DNA from: Pseudomonas mendocina
GTDB taxonomy: Bacteria > Pseudomonadota > Gammaproteobacteria > Pseudomonadales > Pseudomonadaceae
Reading direction: 5' to 3'
DNA: 64,000 nt
NCBI GenBank assembly: GCA_037482215.1
Contig: CP148074.1
Span: 3,720,001 to 3,784,000, forward strand
The notes under the pieces are model-generated. The model made no database searches, was not told where the DNA came from, and was given only the letters and a program-made list of their open reading frames with translations. Position numbers and translations under genes: made by a program. This document shows positions 18,480-26,262 of the stretch, in pieces; position 1 is the stretch's first letter, and each line of letters begins with the position of its first letter.

Positions 18480-20761
18480 CAGGCGCCTTTGAGCTTACGC
18501 AGATTACCAATCACCGACTCCAATGCCCGATCAAACAACAGGGCATCGTCGAGTAAGCGAATAGACTGACGGCGAAACTCAACGGCAAGGCCCATACGGG
18601 TTTTCTCAAGCACTTTCATGCCGTTGCGGTTGACGAAAATGTACTTGCCTGTGGGTTTGATAAAAGCCGCCAACTTGCAACGCAGCTTACGGCCTTCGTC
18701 CTGCTGAAACTCCACCCAACTCCCTACGCGCAGCGCATCCACCTGCTGTACAGCCGTGTCGTTTTCATCCAACTCCACATCCTGCACCGGCTCGCGCTGC
18801 TCTCCAGGCGCCAGCAGCACGATCTCCTCCACCACCTCAACCATCACTGGCGCATCCACTTGCGGTTCAGGGCTGATGACTGTGGCATCCAGCAGAGGCA
18901 GCTCAAGCCCTTCGGCGTCACGTACTACCTCAGGTGCGGCCACAGGCTCGGCAGGTTGAACGGGATTGAAGCGCTGCAACGCTTGCAGATGCAGCGGCTC
19001 CAGCTGAACAAAGAAGGTTTCGCTGGCAAACGGATCGTAAGCGCAGTCCTCAAGCCCTTGACGCAGTGTTTTTAGCAACACGGGCAACAGCTTGAGCAAC
19101 CGTTCGCGATCTTCAGGTTGATCGTGGGGCTCTACACTCCAGATCAAGTCGTCCATGCTGTTCAGCACGGCCTGCCATTCGGCCGACGCCTCGCCATGTT
19201 TGAGGCAAGTCAGCATCAACACGTTGCTCCAAGCATCTTGCAATAAGCGCACGACCACTTCCGGCAGCGTGCGCCCGAGCAAGCGATCATTCAGCGCCTG
19301 CTCGACGGCCTGACGCGCCAGTGCAGCTTTAGCACTGCCCTCTTCGGCATCGCGTGTGCGCTGTTCCAGCAGCTCGCTACGGCGGCGTTCGTCCCCCATA
19401 AAGGCGGTGAAGTCCGCGAGCAGATCGGCAAAAATTTGCGGATCATCAGTGAAGTCATTGAGCAGACGTTGCACCACCTGCTCGATCTTCTGAAACAGAG
19501 TATCCCGCTGCGCCTCAGCCTGATCCGACCAACCTAAAGCAGCGGCGGCAATCTCGTTGAGCAATCGGCGCGCCGGATGGCTGCCTCGGCTGAAGAAGCT
19601 CTTGTCGATTACTGCAACCTTGAGCATGGGGATCTGCAAGCGCCCAATCAGTGCTTTGAGCGAGTCCGGCAGGGTGCGGTCATCCAAAATGAACTCGAAC
19701 AACATCGACACCAGATTGATGACATCCTCATCCATCTCGCCGACCACCCGGGTCTTACCGGATTTGGCACTGGCACGGCTCAACAGATTTTCCAGCTGCT
19801 CGCGCAGGTCGAAATCGCTATCGACTTGAACCGGTGTGCGCTGCTGCATATGGGAAAGCAGGCGCATCAGGTCATTGCTGGTGATCGGCAGCGCGTCAAC
19901 AGGCCGTGGCCGCTGTGTCGCAACCAGGCCACGAGTTTGCGAAAGCAGGCCCTGCAGCAGGCCAAACATCTCCTGCACGCCCTCCTCACTGGCCGCCGCA
20001 CCATCACCGGTGGCGGAAAAGGATGTGGTGCCAGTACTGGCGGGTGCCGACTGCGGGCGGCGCGGCGGTGTCGATTTGATTTCCGGCAGCACACCCGCCT
20101 CAATCAACAGCGCGTTGGATTCGGCGTAGAGCTGGCCAAGGTCGCTGAGCACGTACTTATCGAACAGCTTAAGCACGATCAGCTTGACCCGAATCTCCAC
20201 ACCCAAGCTGCCGCAGCAATCCATAAAGGCTGCACACAGGCTGGCGGGGCCGACCGGGTTGTTCTTTTCATCGAGCTTCTTGCTAACCAGTGCATTCAAA
20301 CGCGCCGTTAGATGCCCAAGGGCCTGGCCGTCACGACTGATGACCTTGGCCACCATCGACTCAACCGCCACAGCCTCTTCCAGCGCATCGTTCTGCACCA
20401 GCGACAGACTTTCAAAGGAGACCGGGTCCAGAACCGGACGGCCGATTTCATATTGATTCAGTGTGGCGAACGACTCTGCCACCTTATGCAGAAAGGCCTG
20501 CTCGATCTGCTTGCGACGCAAGCGCAAATCCCGCATCGCCTCAAAAAAGGCGTTCTGCTCGGCATTAGTAGTGGCCCGATCCGCCATCTCAAACAGCGTG
20601 TCGTCAGCATTATCAAAAAGGGCTTGTTGTGCCTGCCGCAACTGCTCGGCAGCTTTGTCGCGCACCGCAGCCAGTACGGCGGGCAGCCTGGCAATCGGGT
20701 GTCTGGTTGTGTGCTCTGGGCCACCGGGCTTCAGGTGAACCACATTCGCATCAGTTTTCAT
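18479..20761 (-). CDS. DUF1631 family protein
   Basis: 760 residues, with no signal peptide or membrane segment. It is acidic, largely helical and built of long helices (for example QRDTLFQKIEQVVQRLLNDF and LADFTAFMGDERRRSELLEQ), matching the DUF1631 family of gammaproteobacteria as I recall it. The C-terminal domain (about 660-755, with VGSWVEFQQDEGRKLRCKLA and GKYIFVNRNGMKV) resembles a PilZ-like small beta barrel found at this place in the family. That would suggest cyclic-di-GMP sensing, but the classical RxxxR and D/NxSxxG motifs are not obvious, so this is only a possibility. Its last 23 bp are duplicated downstream in the 225-bp repeats. Confidence 0.78.
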   Translation of the reverse strand: MKTDANVVHLKPGGPEHTTRHPIARLPAVLAAVRDKAAEQLRQAQQALFDNADDTLFEMADRATTNAEQNAFFEAMRDLRLRRKQIEQAFLHKVAESFATLNQYEIGRPVLDPVSFESLSLVQNDALEEAVAVESMVAKVISRDGQALGHLTARLNALVSKKLDEKNNPVGPASLCAAFMDCCGSLGVEIRVKLIVLKLFDKYVLSDLGQLYAESNALLIEAGVLPEIKSTPPRRPQSAPASTGTTSFSATGDGAAASEEGVQEMFGLLQGLLSQTRGLVATQRPRPVDALPITSNDLMRLLSHMQQRTPVQVDSDFDLREQLENLLSRASAKSGKTRVVGEMDEDVINLVSMLFEFILDDRTLPDSLKALIGRLQIPMLKVAVIDKSFFSRGSHPARRLLNEIAAAALGWSDQAEAQRDTLFQKIEQVVQRLLNDFTDDPQIFADLLADFTAFMGDERRRSELLEQRTRDAEEGSAKAALARQAVEQALNDRLLGRTLPEVVVRLLQDAWSNVLMLTCLKHGEASAEWQAVLNSMDDLIWSVEPHDQPEDRERLLKLLPVLLKTLRQGLEDCAYDPFASETFFVQLEPLHLQALQRFNPVQPAEPVAAPEVVRDAEGLELPLLDATVISPEPQVDAPVMVEVVEEIVLLAPGEQREPVQDVELDENDTAVQQVDALRVGSWVEFQQDEGRKLRCKLAAFIKPTGKYIFVNRNGMKVLEKTRMGLAVEFRRQSIRLLDDALLFDRALESVIGNLRKLKGA

Positions 20762-20955
20762 GGTGCATCTCCAGCAGAGAGCCCCTCTTGGGCTACAGGC
20801 TCTGCACTGCGAACAACTGAGCGTCTTCCATTACGTCAATATTACAGCGTCAAATTTCAGAAATTTCTGTGCATTATAGAGCCCCCTGCCGCCAGACCAA
20901 GCGAAGATTGTATGCATGTATGACCTGGATCACAGATAGCAGGCACTTCGCCCGT

Positions 20956-20989
20956 ACCATGGATTAGCTGCAAAGCGGCGTAATCCATG
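20956..20989. repeat. REP family A palindrome, 3' side of the RAYT gene
   Basis: atggattagctgc-aaa-gcggcgtaatccat followed by the conserved tail gtctcgcg. It lies 20 bp past the stop codon of the transposase gene. Its partner on the other side of the gene is at 21646. Confidence 0.82.
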
Positions 20990-21008
20990 TCTCGCGCCCT
21001 CATATGAC

Positions 21009-21533
21009 TCAGTGATCCCCTAGCACCTCGATACCCGGATCACCGGCCCAATCCATAGGATAAAGGCCACGCCTTACATCCCGATGAAAGGTCGAAAACG
21101 GCCAATCGCAAACTCGTGTGACCAAACCATGCTTGGCGGGATTGATGTGCACATAATCCACATGCCTGCGAAAATCATCTTCATCGCGAATCAGATGCTC
21201 CCAATAGCGCCGCTGCCAAATACCTCGCTCCCCTCGCAGCATCCGCGCAGGCGCCCGATACTCACTGACAGGCAGAGACCGTGAAAATAGCGTTTTAATC
21301 AAGCGCCAACGCATCGGAAAGTCAGAATCGGTTAACGTCCAAACACAATGCATGTGTTCAGGTAAAACAACCCACGCATCAATCCTGAACGGATGTAGGC
21401 GCTGAACATGCCCAACCGTCCGGCGGAGATCGTCGATATGCCGTACCAGCAAGTCGTTATGACGGCGTTGCAGCAAATTAACGGTAAAAAACCAAGTCCC
21501 ACCATTCGATAGAGCACGTCGATATTTCGGCAT
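21009..21533 (-). CDS. REP-associated tyrosine transposase (RAYT, TnpA_REP)
   Basis: 174 residues. It is a Y1/HUH-type nuclease with HMH at residues 60-62 (PEHMHCVW) as the metal-binding His-x-His. The catalytic Tyr127 sits in DDFRRHVDYVHINPAKHGLV, the RAYT signature, preceded by WQRRYWEHLIRDEDDF. RAYTs cleave and join single-stranded REP palindromes and are single-copy domesticated relatives of IS200/IS605 transposases. The gene is flanked on both sides by family A palindromes (20956 and 21646), the usual RAYT arrangement, so it is the best candidate for mobilising the A/B repeats in this window. All visible catalytic residues are intact. Confidence 0.93.
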   Translation of the reverse strand: MPKYRRALSNGGTWFFTVNLLQRRHNDLLVRHIDDLRRTVGHVQRLHPFRIDAWVVLPEHMHCVWTLTDSDFPMRWRLIKTLFSRSLPVSEYRAPARMLRGERGIWQRRYWEHLIRDEDDFRRHVDYVHINPAKHGLVTRVCDWPFSTFHRDVRRGLYPMDWAGDPGIEVLGDH

Positions 21534-21645
21534 CCCTTGCCTCCGGAAATTCCACCATGGAAATTCTCGAAACTATCAACTCGCCCCATCAAACAACGCC
21601 AACTACCGCACAGCCAGACAACAGCGTGCCCCAACCTACACTCAC

Positions 21646-21752
21646 GTAGCGTGGATTAGACGCAACGCGGCGTAATCCACGTCTCGCGCAAACCCAACAC
21701 CACCGACACAGGCACACCGCAACGGTGGAAGCGCCAAGGCGATTCCACCCTA
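21646..21752. repeat. REP A-B unit, 5' side of the RAYT gene
   Basis: Family A (gtagcgtggattagacgc-aac-gcggcgtaatccac, tail gtctcgcgc) at 21646-21690, then family B (ggtggaagcgcc-aa-ggcgattccacc) at 21724-21751, separated by about 35 bp of CA-rich spacer. The same A-spacer-B order recurs at 22727 and in the array at 30.3 kb. The flanks (21534-21645 and 21753-21821) hold no gene. Confidence 0.82.
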
Positions 21753-21821
21753 AGCACCTACCGCACCCTACAAAAGCCGCATCTAACCCCAGATAGCGCT
21801 GCGCAAACACCAGCCAGCCCC

Positions 21822-21827
21822 TATAAT
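21822..21827 (+). promoter_or_regulatory. Candidate -10 box for nadC
   Basis: An exact TATAAT 28 bp before the nadC start codon. The predicted leader would be about 20 nt. No strong -35 is visible, so confidence is limited. Confidence 0.45.
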
Positions 21828-21855
21828 CCGCAGATTCTTTGTGCCGGAGCTCACC

Positions 21856-22704
21856 ATGCCAAACCTCACCCTTGCCGACCTCACCACAGAAATTGAAGCC
21901 AACGTGCGCCGCGCTCTGGCTGAGGACATCGGCAGCGGCGATATCACGGCCCAACTGATCCCGGCAGAACGTTTGGCCAGCGCCACCATCATCACCCGCG
22001 ACAACGCTGTGATCTGTGGCACCGCTTGGGTAGATACCGTTTTCCGCCAGCTCGACCCGCGCGTCGCCGTACACTGGAACGTTCAGGACGGCCAGCGTGC
22101 CGAAGCCAACCAACCGCTGTTCCATCTGGAAGGCCCAGCCCGCGCCCTGCTCAGTGGCGAGCGTGCCGCGCTGAACTTCCTGCAAACCCTGTCTGCCGTT
22201 GCCACCCGCTGCCAGCACTATGCCGATCTGGTTCAAGGCACCAACGTCAAATTGCTCGACACCCGCAAAACACTGCCCGGCCTGCGACTGGCGCAAAAAT
22301 ATGCAGTGACCCAAGGCGGCTGCCACAACCACCGCATTGGCCTGTACGACGCCTTCCTTATTAAGGAAAACCATATCGCCGCCTGCGGTGGCATTGCCCA
22401 AGCCGTCGCCGCCGCGCACAAGATCGCCCCCGGCAAACCGGTGGAGGTTGAAGTGGAAAGTCTGGAGGAGCTGCAACAAGCGCTAGCGGCAGGCGCCGAC
22501 ATCATCATGCTGGATGAGTTGAACCTGGATGAAATGCGCCAGGCCGTCGCCATCACCCAAGGCCGCGCCAAGCTCGAAGCCTCCGGCGGCGTCAACGAAA
22601 CCACATTGCGCAGCATCGCTGAAACGGGTGTGGACTATATTTCGATTGGCACGCTGACTAAGGATGTGAAGGCAGTGGATTTGTCGATGCGGTTGAGTTT
22701 GTAG
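21856..22704 (+). CDS. nadC: Quinolinate phosphoribosyltransferase (decarboxylating)
   Basis: 282 residues from the ATG at 21856 (ggag 7 nt upstream). The NadC fold has an N-terminal sandwich domain with [14 protein letters not shown], then an alpha/beta barrel with [57 protein letters not shown] and EASGGVNE, all quinolinate/PRPP-binding segments. It makes nicotinate mononucleotide in de novo NAD synthesis. In P. aeruginosa nadC likewise lies next to pilA. It is bounded by REP units on both sides. Confidence 0.96.
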   Translation: MPNLTLADLTTEIEANVRRALAEDIGSGDITAQLIPAERLASATIITRDNAVICGTAWVDTVFRQLDPRVAVHWNVQDGQRAEANQPLFHLEGPARALLSGERAALNFLQTLSAVATRCQHYADLVQGTNVKLLDTRKTLPGLRLAQKYAVTQGGCHNHRIGLYDAFLIKENHIAACGGIAQAVAAAHKIAPGKPVEVEVESLEELQQALAAGADIIMLDELNLDEMRQAVAITQGRAKLEASGGVNETTLRSIAETGVDYISIGTLTKDVKAVDLSMRLSL

Positions 22705-22726
22705 TCGCCCGCAACACAAATCTCCC

Positions 22727-22953
22727 GTAGCGTGGATTAGCCGCAACGCGGCGTAATCCATGTCTCGCGCAACCCCAACGCCACCTGCACAGATGCACCT
22801 CAACGGTGGAAGCGCCAAGGCGATTCCACCCCAAACCTCACACCCGTAGCGTGGATTAGCCGCAACGCGGCGTAATCCACGTCTCGCGCAAACCCAACAC
22901 CACCGACACAGACACACCGCAACGGTGGAAGCGCCAAGGCGATTCCACCCTAC
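22727..22953. repeat. Two tandem REP A-B units after nadC
   Basis: A (22727-22762), B (22804-22832), A (22846-22881), B (22924-22953); the A starts are 119 bp apart. The B arms here read ggtggaagcgcc-aa-ggcgattccacc. The last B element runs into the 3' end of the convergent ABC ATPase gene, whose TAG stop at 22950-22952 is part of the element. Confidence 0.85.
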
Positions 22954-23852
22954 GCAGTCTGCGCTTCCTCAAGGATTTTGAAGAACACGGTTTCCAGCGA
23001 CACGGCAGGTTTGATGCTCAACAAATGACCACCCAGCTGATTGAGCTGGGCAATAAAAGCCGGCAAATTGGCTTGCATCACCTCACACTCATACTCAGCT
23101 TCACGCAAGGTGCGGCCACCTTCTACCAGCGGCTGTGCTGCCGAGTAGCGAACGAGCATGTGGTCAACTCGCTCGGCCGCCAGCTCGCGGGGGGAACGCA
23201 CCGTCAACAGTTGACCTTTATTGATAAAGCCAAAACGGTCAGCGATACGCTCCACGTCATGCAACACATGGGAGGTGAAGAAGATCGCCCCACCCTGCTG
23301 TTTAAACTCGGTGAGAATCTCCACCACATCCTTCCGCCCAACCGGGTCAAGGCCGGACAGAGGCTCATCCAACACCAGCAACTTGGGCTGAACCACCATT
23401 GCATGGGCCAACGCCACACGCTGCACGTTGCCCTTGGATAACTCACGAATCTTGCGTTTGGCGTTCTGCGCGACGGAGAACCGCTCCAACCAGTGCATGC
23501 ACCAGGCATCAGCGTCCTTACGCTTAATGCCATACATGGACAGGCCCATCCGCAGGATTTCCAGCGGGGTAAACTGCTCATACAACGCCGGCGCTTCCGG
23601 CACATAAGCAAGCGGCTTACGCGCCTCCGCCTTATGCGCATCTACACCATAGATGCTGACTGAGCCTTGATAGTCATTAATGATGTCCAGCATCACCTTA
23701 ATGGTGGTGGACTTCCCCGCACCGTTTGGGCCCACGAAACCGAAGACTTCGCCTTCGGACATGGTGAGGTTTACGTCCTTCAGGGCCTGGAGGGTTTTGC
23801 CTTTTGTGTGGAAGGTTTGACTCACACCGTAAAACTCCAATGCCACTTTCAA
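22950..23852 (-). CDS. ABC transporter ATP-binding protein (PilH-like position in pilin cluster)
   Basis: 300 residues. It is a complete ABC ATPase: Walker A GPNGAGKST (about 41-49), Q-loop replaced by YVPEAPALYEQFTP as in the CcmA/DrrA export subfamily, signature LSKGNVQRVALAHA, Walker B LLVLDEPLSGLDP and H-loop TSHVLHD. A C-terminal 80-residue domain (from about 220) follows. It partners ABC-2 type permeases that move substrates outward. It is the last gene of a leftward set behind the split pilin and overlaps the preceding gene by 4 bp. In Myxococcus xanthus an ABC module (PilG, PilH, PilI) also follows pilA and is needed for piliation; a similar role here is inference. Its stop codon lies inside a REP palindrome. 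Confidence 0.85.
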   Translation of the reverse strand: MKVALEFYGVSQTFHTKGKTLQALKDVNLTMSEGEVFGFVGPNGAGKSTTIKVMLDIINDYQGSVSIYGVDAHKAEARKPLAYVPEAPALYEQFTPLEILRMGLSMYGIKRKDADAWCMHWLERFSVAQNAKRKIRELSKGNVQRVALAHAMVVQPKLLVLDEPLSGLDPVGRKDVVEILTEFKQQGGAIFFTSHVLHDVERIADRFGFINKGQLLTVRSPRELAAERVDHMLVRYSAAQPLVEGGRTLREAEYECEVMQANLPAFIAQLNQLGGHLLSIKPAVSLETVFFKILEEAQTA

Positions 23853-24676
23853 GGCAGCTCCTCCGTTCCAGCTATGCTAAATTTTTTCAACTCAACTCGG
23901 CCATTACGGATTTCATAACCTAGTCTAAGTGGATCTACTGGCAACTCATCTAGAGTTCCTTTATCGACTAACTCTTGGATCTCATTTAAACGTCCATACT
24001 TTGACTCGTAACGTAGTTGCCCCTCCCGCAACTTTAACAGGCCTTGTAATCTTTCCACCCGCTTATCCAGCATCGCACGTAGTTTAGGATCATTAGCGTT
24101 ATCACGCTGAGACACAAGAAATCCTAACGCAAGATTATCATCAACAATATTCTCGACCTGCAACATGATCGCAAGCTTTGAATAAGCACTGGAGTTCACT
24201 TTAGAACGGCCAGCAGCGATATTTAATAGTTCAACCGCTTGATCTACGTTTCTTTTAAAAAAAGCTTGATTAAAGCCATAAAAGAATGCTGGCACATCGT
24301 CCCATGATCGGCACGCAATCGCGGCCTTCAACACCTCGCCACTGGCTTCCTCAGCCCCTCCCCATGTGAGCAGGCCATTAGAGAGGTAATAATTATCCTC
24401 GTGACAAGGATTTAGAACAGATATGACTCTACTCGCACGAATTAAGTAGCCTGTATCCGCCCTTCCCGTATCAACCCCAGTTGAAAGAAGCCTAATTGCC
24501 TCAGTATTGGCAGCTAAAAAACGATCCCCCCCCCAGAGAGCAGTTAAGACCGGAGCTTCAACAACAACTCTTCCATCTACACGCGCAACATTTTGTAGTC
24601 TATCAGATAATAGACTTGAGGACATTATAAAAACCACAACCGTAAGTAATACCACTAAACGCATAGTGCTACTCAA
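23849..24676 (-). CDS. Membrane-anchored helical-repeat protein of the pilin-linked ABC module
   Basis: 275 residues. One N-terminal membrane helix (about 5-25, MRLVVLLTVVVFIMSSSLL) is followed by a periplasm-facing helical body with TPR-like pairs (for example AVELLNIAAGRSKVNSSAYS and ALGFLVSQRDNANDPKLRAM) and a C-terminal segment DPLRLGYEIRNGRVELKKF. That last part, a degradation-type tail with a glycine-poor beta hairpin, resembles the ends of proteins that dock on pilin-like partners, but I do not recognise a named family. It overlaps both neighbours (4 bp with the ATPase, 8 bp with the permease), so all three are translated together. By position it corresponds to PilG of the M. xanthus PilGHI set. 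Base composition is visibly AT-richer than nadC or pilB. Confidence 0.72.
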   Translation of the reverse strand: MSSTMRLVVLLTVVVFIMSSSLLSDRLQNVARVDGRVVVEAPVLTALWGGDRFLAANTEAIRLLSTGVDTGRADTGYLIRASRVISVLNPCHEDNYYLSNGLLTWGGAEEASGEVLKAAIACRSWDDVPAFFYGFNQAFFKRNVDQAVELLNIAAGRSKVNSSAYSKLAIMLQVENIVDDNLALGFLVSQRDNANDPKLRAMLDKRVERLQGLLKLREGQLRYESKYGRLNEIQELVDKGTLDELPVDPLRLGYEIRNGRVELKKFSIAGTEELP

Positions 24677-25469
24677 AACGCTTACGCCTCAAAATTGCGA
24701 CTGAAATTAGAAGAAGAAGTAAAGTGTAAGACAAACAATTAAGAACGATCATAGCCCAATCATCTGGGAAAAACTCAAAACTCCCATACAGAGCGATCAT
24801 CCTAACATCAAGCGCCCCTAGATCGGGAAGTAAGCAGTGAAGCAACTCCAAGCCCACACTATACCCTTCAACACCGAATCCTAAAGATGAATCTCTCTCA
24901 AGCATTTCAACAATAGACCCAAAAGATCTTGATGATATAACAAAACCTAAAGTTGAGAATAACACAAAACTCGAAGACGAGGCATAAACCGATAGAAGCA
25001 ATGCAAATGAAGAAACCACAAGTGCATCTAAAAGTACAAACCCAGCAACAACTAGATACCCCACCCCCAAATCAACCTTGGTTGACTGCTCATACCACCC
25101 CGAAATCAGCCACACCAAAATCCCAACAAGCAAAAACAAAAGGGACGCCACAAAAATCAAAACAATCAAAACAGTTACAAATCTGGAGCATAAAAACCCT
25201 CCCCTTCCCCGGGGATAGGTTAGACTATTCAAGTACAATCTTCTCTCAAATTCTCGACCGAATAACTCGTGCACAAGCATAACTATAAAGAATGGTAGCA
25301 CCAAACGAACTATGGATATCCCAACATCCAGCGCCACTGTCGCTGGCTGCCTTCCACTAAAGAAACCAGACATAAAAACAGTTATAGCCATTAAAACAAG
25401 AAGCACTAGTACAATGCGAAAAAAAACCGTCTTCCAAACTATACGCATCGAACTATAAAAATCAGCCAT
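24669..25469 (-). CDS. ABC-2 type permease of the pilin-linked module
   Basis: 266 residues from the ATG at 25469; a TTG at 25508 would add 13 residues, and neither has a strong ribosome site. Six membrane helices are visible: about 16-37 (FFRIVLVLLVLMAITVFMSG), 50-72, a long pair at 100-125, 140-165, 170-190, and the C-terminal one (LSYTLLLLLISVAILRRKRF). This topology and length fit ABC-2 export permeases. The gene is strongly AT-rich: bases 24721-24780 contain 20 G/C of 60. It starts about 50 bp after the terminator behind the pilin genes, so it is read by read-through or by a promoter I cannot see. Confidence 0.75.
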   Translation of the reverse strand: MADFYSSMRIVWKTVFFRIVLVLLVLMAITVFMSGFFSGRQPATVALDVGISIVRLVLPFFIVMLVHELFGREFERRLYLNSLTYPRGRGGFLCSRFVTVLIVLIFVASLLFLLVGILVWLISGWYEQSTKVDLGVGYLVVAGFVLLDALVVSSFALLLSVYASSSSFVLFSTLGFVISSRSFGSIVEMLERDSSLGFGVEGYSVGLELLHCLLPDLGALDVRMIALYGSFEFFPDDWAMIVLNCLSYTLLLLLISVAILRRKRFE

Positions 25470-25522
25470 AACAACAAAATCCCGAAGCCAAACAGAGTTA
25501 AACTCCAAAAACAGTCATTGTA

Positions 25523-25557
25523 AAAGCAAAAGGGAGGCTAAGCCTCCCTTTTGCTTT
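25523..25557 (-). terminator. Strong hairpin between the pilin pair and the ABC module
   Basis: A perfect 17-bp inverted repeat (outer arms aaagcaaaagg / ccttttgcttt, inner gaggc / gcctc) with a minimal loop. Transcripts of the two pilin genes reach it 7 bp after the stop codon of the second one. Such a partial terminator after a highly expressed pilin would lower expression of the transporter genes behind it. Confidence 0.88.
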
Positions 25558-25563
25558 GATCAA

Positions 25564-26022
25564 TTAACGAGCCCGAGTTGCAACTCCTGCTGCAGTACAG
25601 AGTTGACCATCAAGAGCGGTAGGCCCAATAGCACCACCGGAGGTACGGCCTTGAAAAATTGCAGCACCTTGAGCTGTGGCAGTATTGAAAGGAACATCCG
25701 GATCCTCACAGGCTACTTGCCCTTCAGGTACTGGAGTGGCGTTTGTGCAAACAGACTCAACTGTACGGGTAGCAGTACGCCCATTTTCGTGACAGGTAGC
25801 AACAACAATCTCACCTGGAGTGCCAGGAACAGGTAAACGGCAGAAATAGCTTGCAAGTACACCGTTTGACAAATTCACCGTTACGTCATCTGAAAGCAAG
25901 TCGCAATCAGTAAGCACGATGCGGTTACCTGACGCAATTGCCTCCGCAGCGTTGTTAGTTGCAAAAGCAAACGAAGAAGTCATCGCAGCTGTAATACCAA
26001 GGCCTAAGATAATTTTTTTCAT
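25564..26022 (-). CDS. Secreted cysteine-rich protein, putative split-pilin globular subunit (PilA-C type)
   Basis: 152 residues. A Sec signal peptide (MKKIILGLGITAAMTSSFAFA) gives a mature chain of about 131 residues with six cysteines (in TDCDLL, SYFCRL, VATCHE, ESVCTN, VACEDP and GQLCTA), enough for three disulfides. The C-terminal stretch GGAIGPTALDGQLCTAAG resembles the beta-sheet/disulfide end of type IV pilin globular domains. It has no prepilin cleavage site or pilin helix of its own. It starts 12 bp after the stop of the helix-only pilin with ggagag as ribosome site, so both are made from one mRNA. In Geobacter, PilA-N is followed in the same way by a secreted PilA-C/Spc partner. Homology to that protein is not shown here; the link is by arrangement and shape. 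Confidence 0.72.
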   Translation of the reverse strand: MKKIILGLGITAAMTSSFAFATNNAAEAIASGNRIVLTDCDLLSDDVTVNLSNGVLASYFCRLPVPGTPGEIVVATCHENGRTATRTVESVCTNATPVPEGQVACEDPDVPFNTATAQGAAIFQGRTSGGAIGPTALDGQLCTAAGVATRAR

Positions 26023-26034
26023 ATTCCGCTCTCC

Positions 26035-26220
26035 TTAACGCATTGCCGCTGAGAATGTAGTCACGATATTTTTGTTATCTGCAAGCGCCAAAGAATCATT
26101 AGCCTTTGCACGATAATCGTTGAACTGCGGAATAGCGATCGCCGCCAGAATACCGATAATTGCAATTACGATCATCAGTTCGATCAGGGTGAAACCTTTT
26201 TGCTTCTTAAGAGACTTCAT
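26035..26220 (-). CDS. pilA: Type IV pilin, helix-only short form (PilA-N type)
   Basis: 61 residues with ggag 7 nt before the ATG. The prepilin leader MKSLKKQKG is cut before FTLIELMIV, giving a mature chain of 52 residues with Glu5. The assembly helix [20 protein letters not shown] is intact, and the chain ends at ...VTTFSAAMR with TAA, without any globular domain. Normal Pseudomonas PilA is about 145-160 residues. The pattern IPQF..YR.KA..S...D..N closely follows the Geobacter sulfurreducens PilA as I recall it. A frameshift is unlikely, because the stop is followed at once by a ribosome site and a new signal-peptide gene. It sits in the normal pilA place, divergent from pilBCD, behind a sigma-54 promoter. 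Confidence 0.9.
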   Translation of the reverse strand: MKSLKKQKGFTLIELMIVIAIIGILAAIAIPQFNDYRAKANDSLALADNKNIVTTFSAAMR

Positions 26221-26262
26221 CGTCTAGCTCCTGTTGTGGTTTGTCACAGACACAACTCAACC

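Noticed and set aside
21589..22479. 296-codon minus-strand frame
   Set aside because: Antisense of nadC extended through REP sequence; nadC itself is unambiguous.
26023..26220. Short pilA as a frameshifted normal pilin
   Set aside because: The TAA is followed at once by a ribosome site and a complete signal-peptide gene, and the second protein does not continue the pilin helix. A simple frameshift does not explain this.
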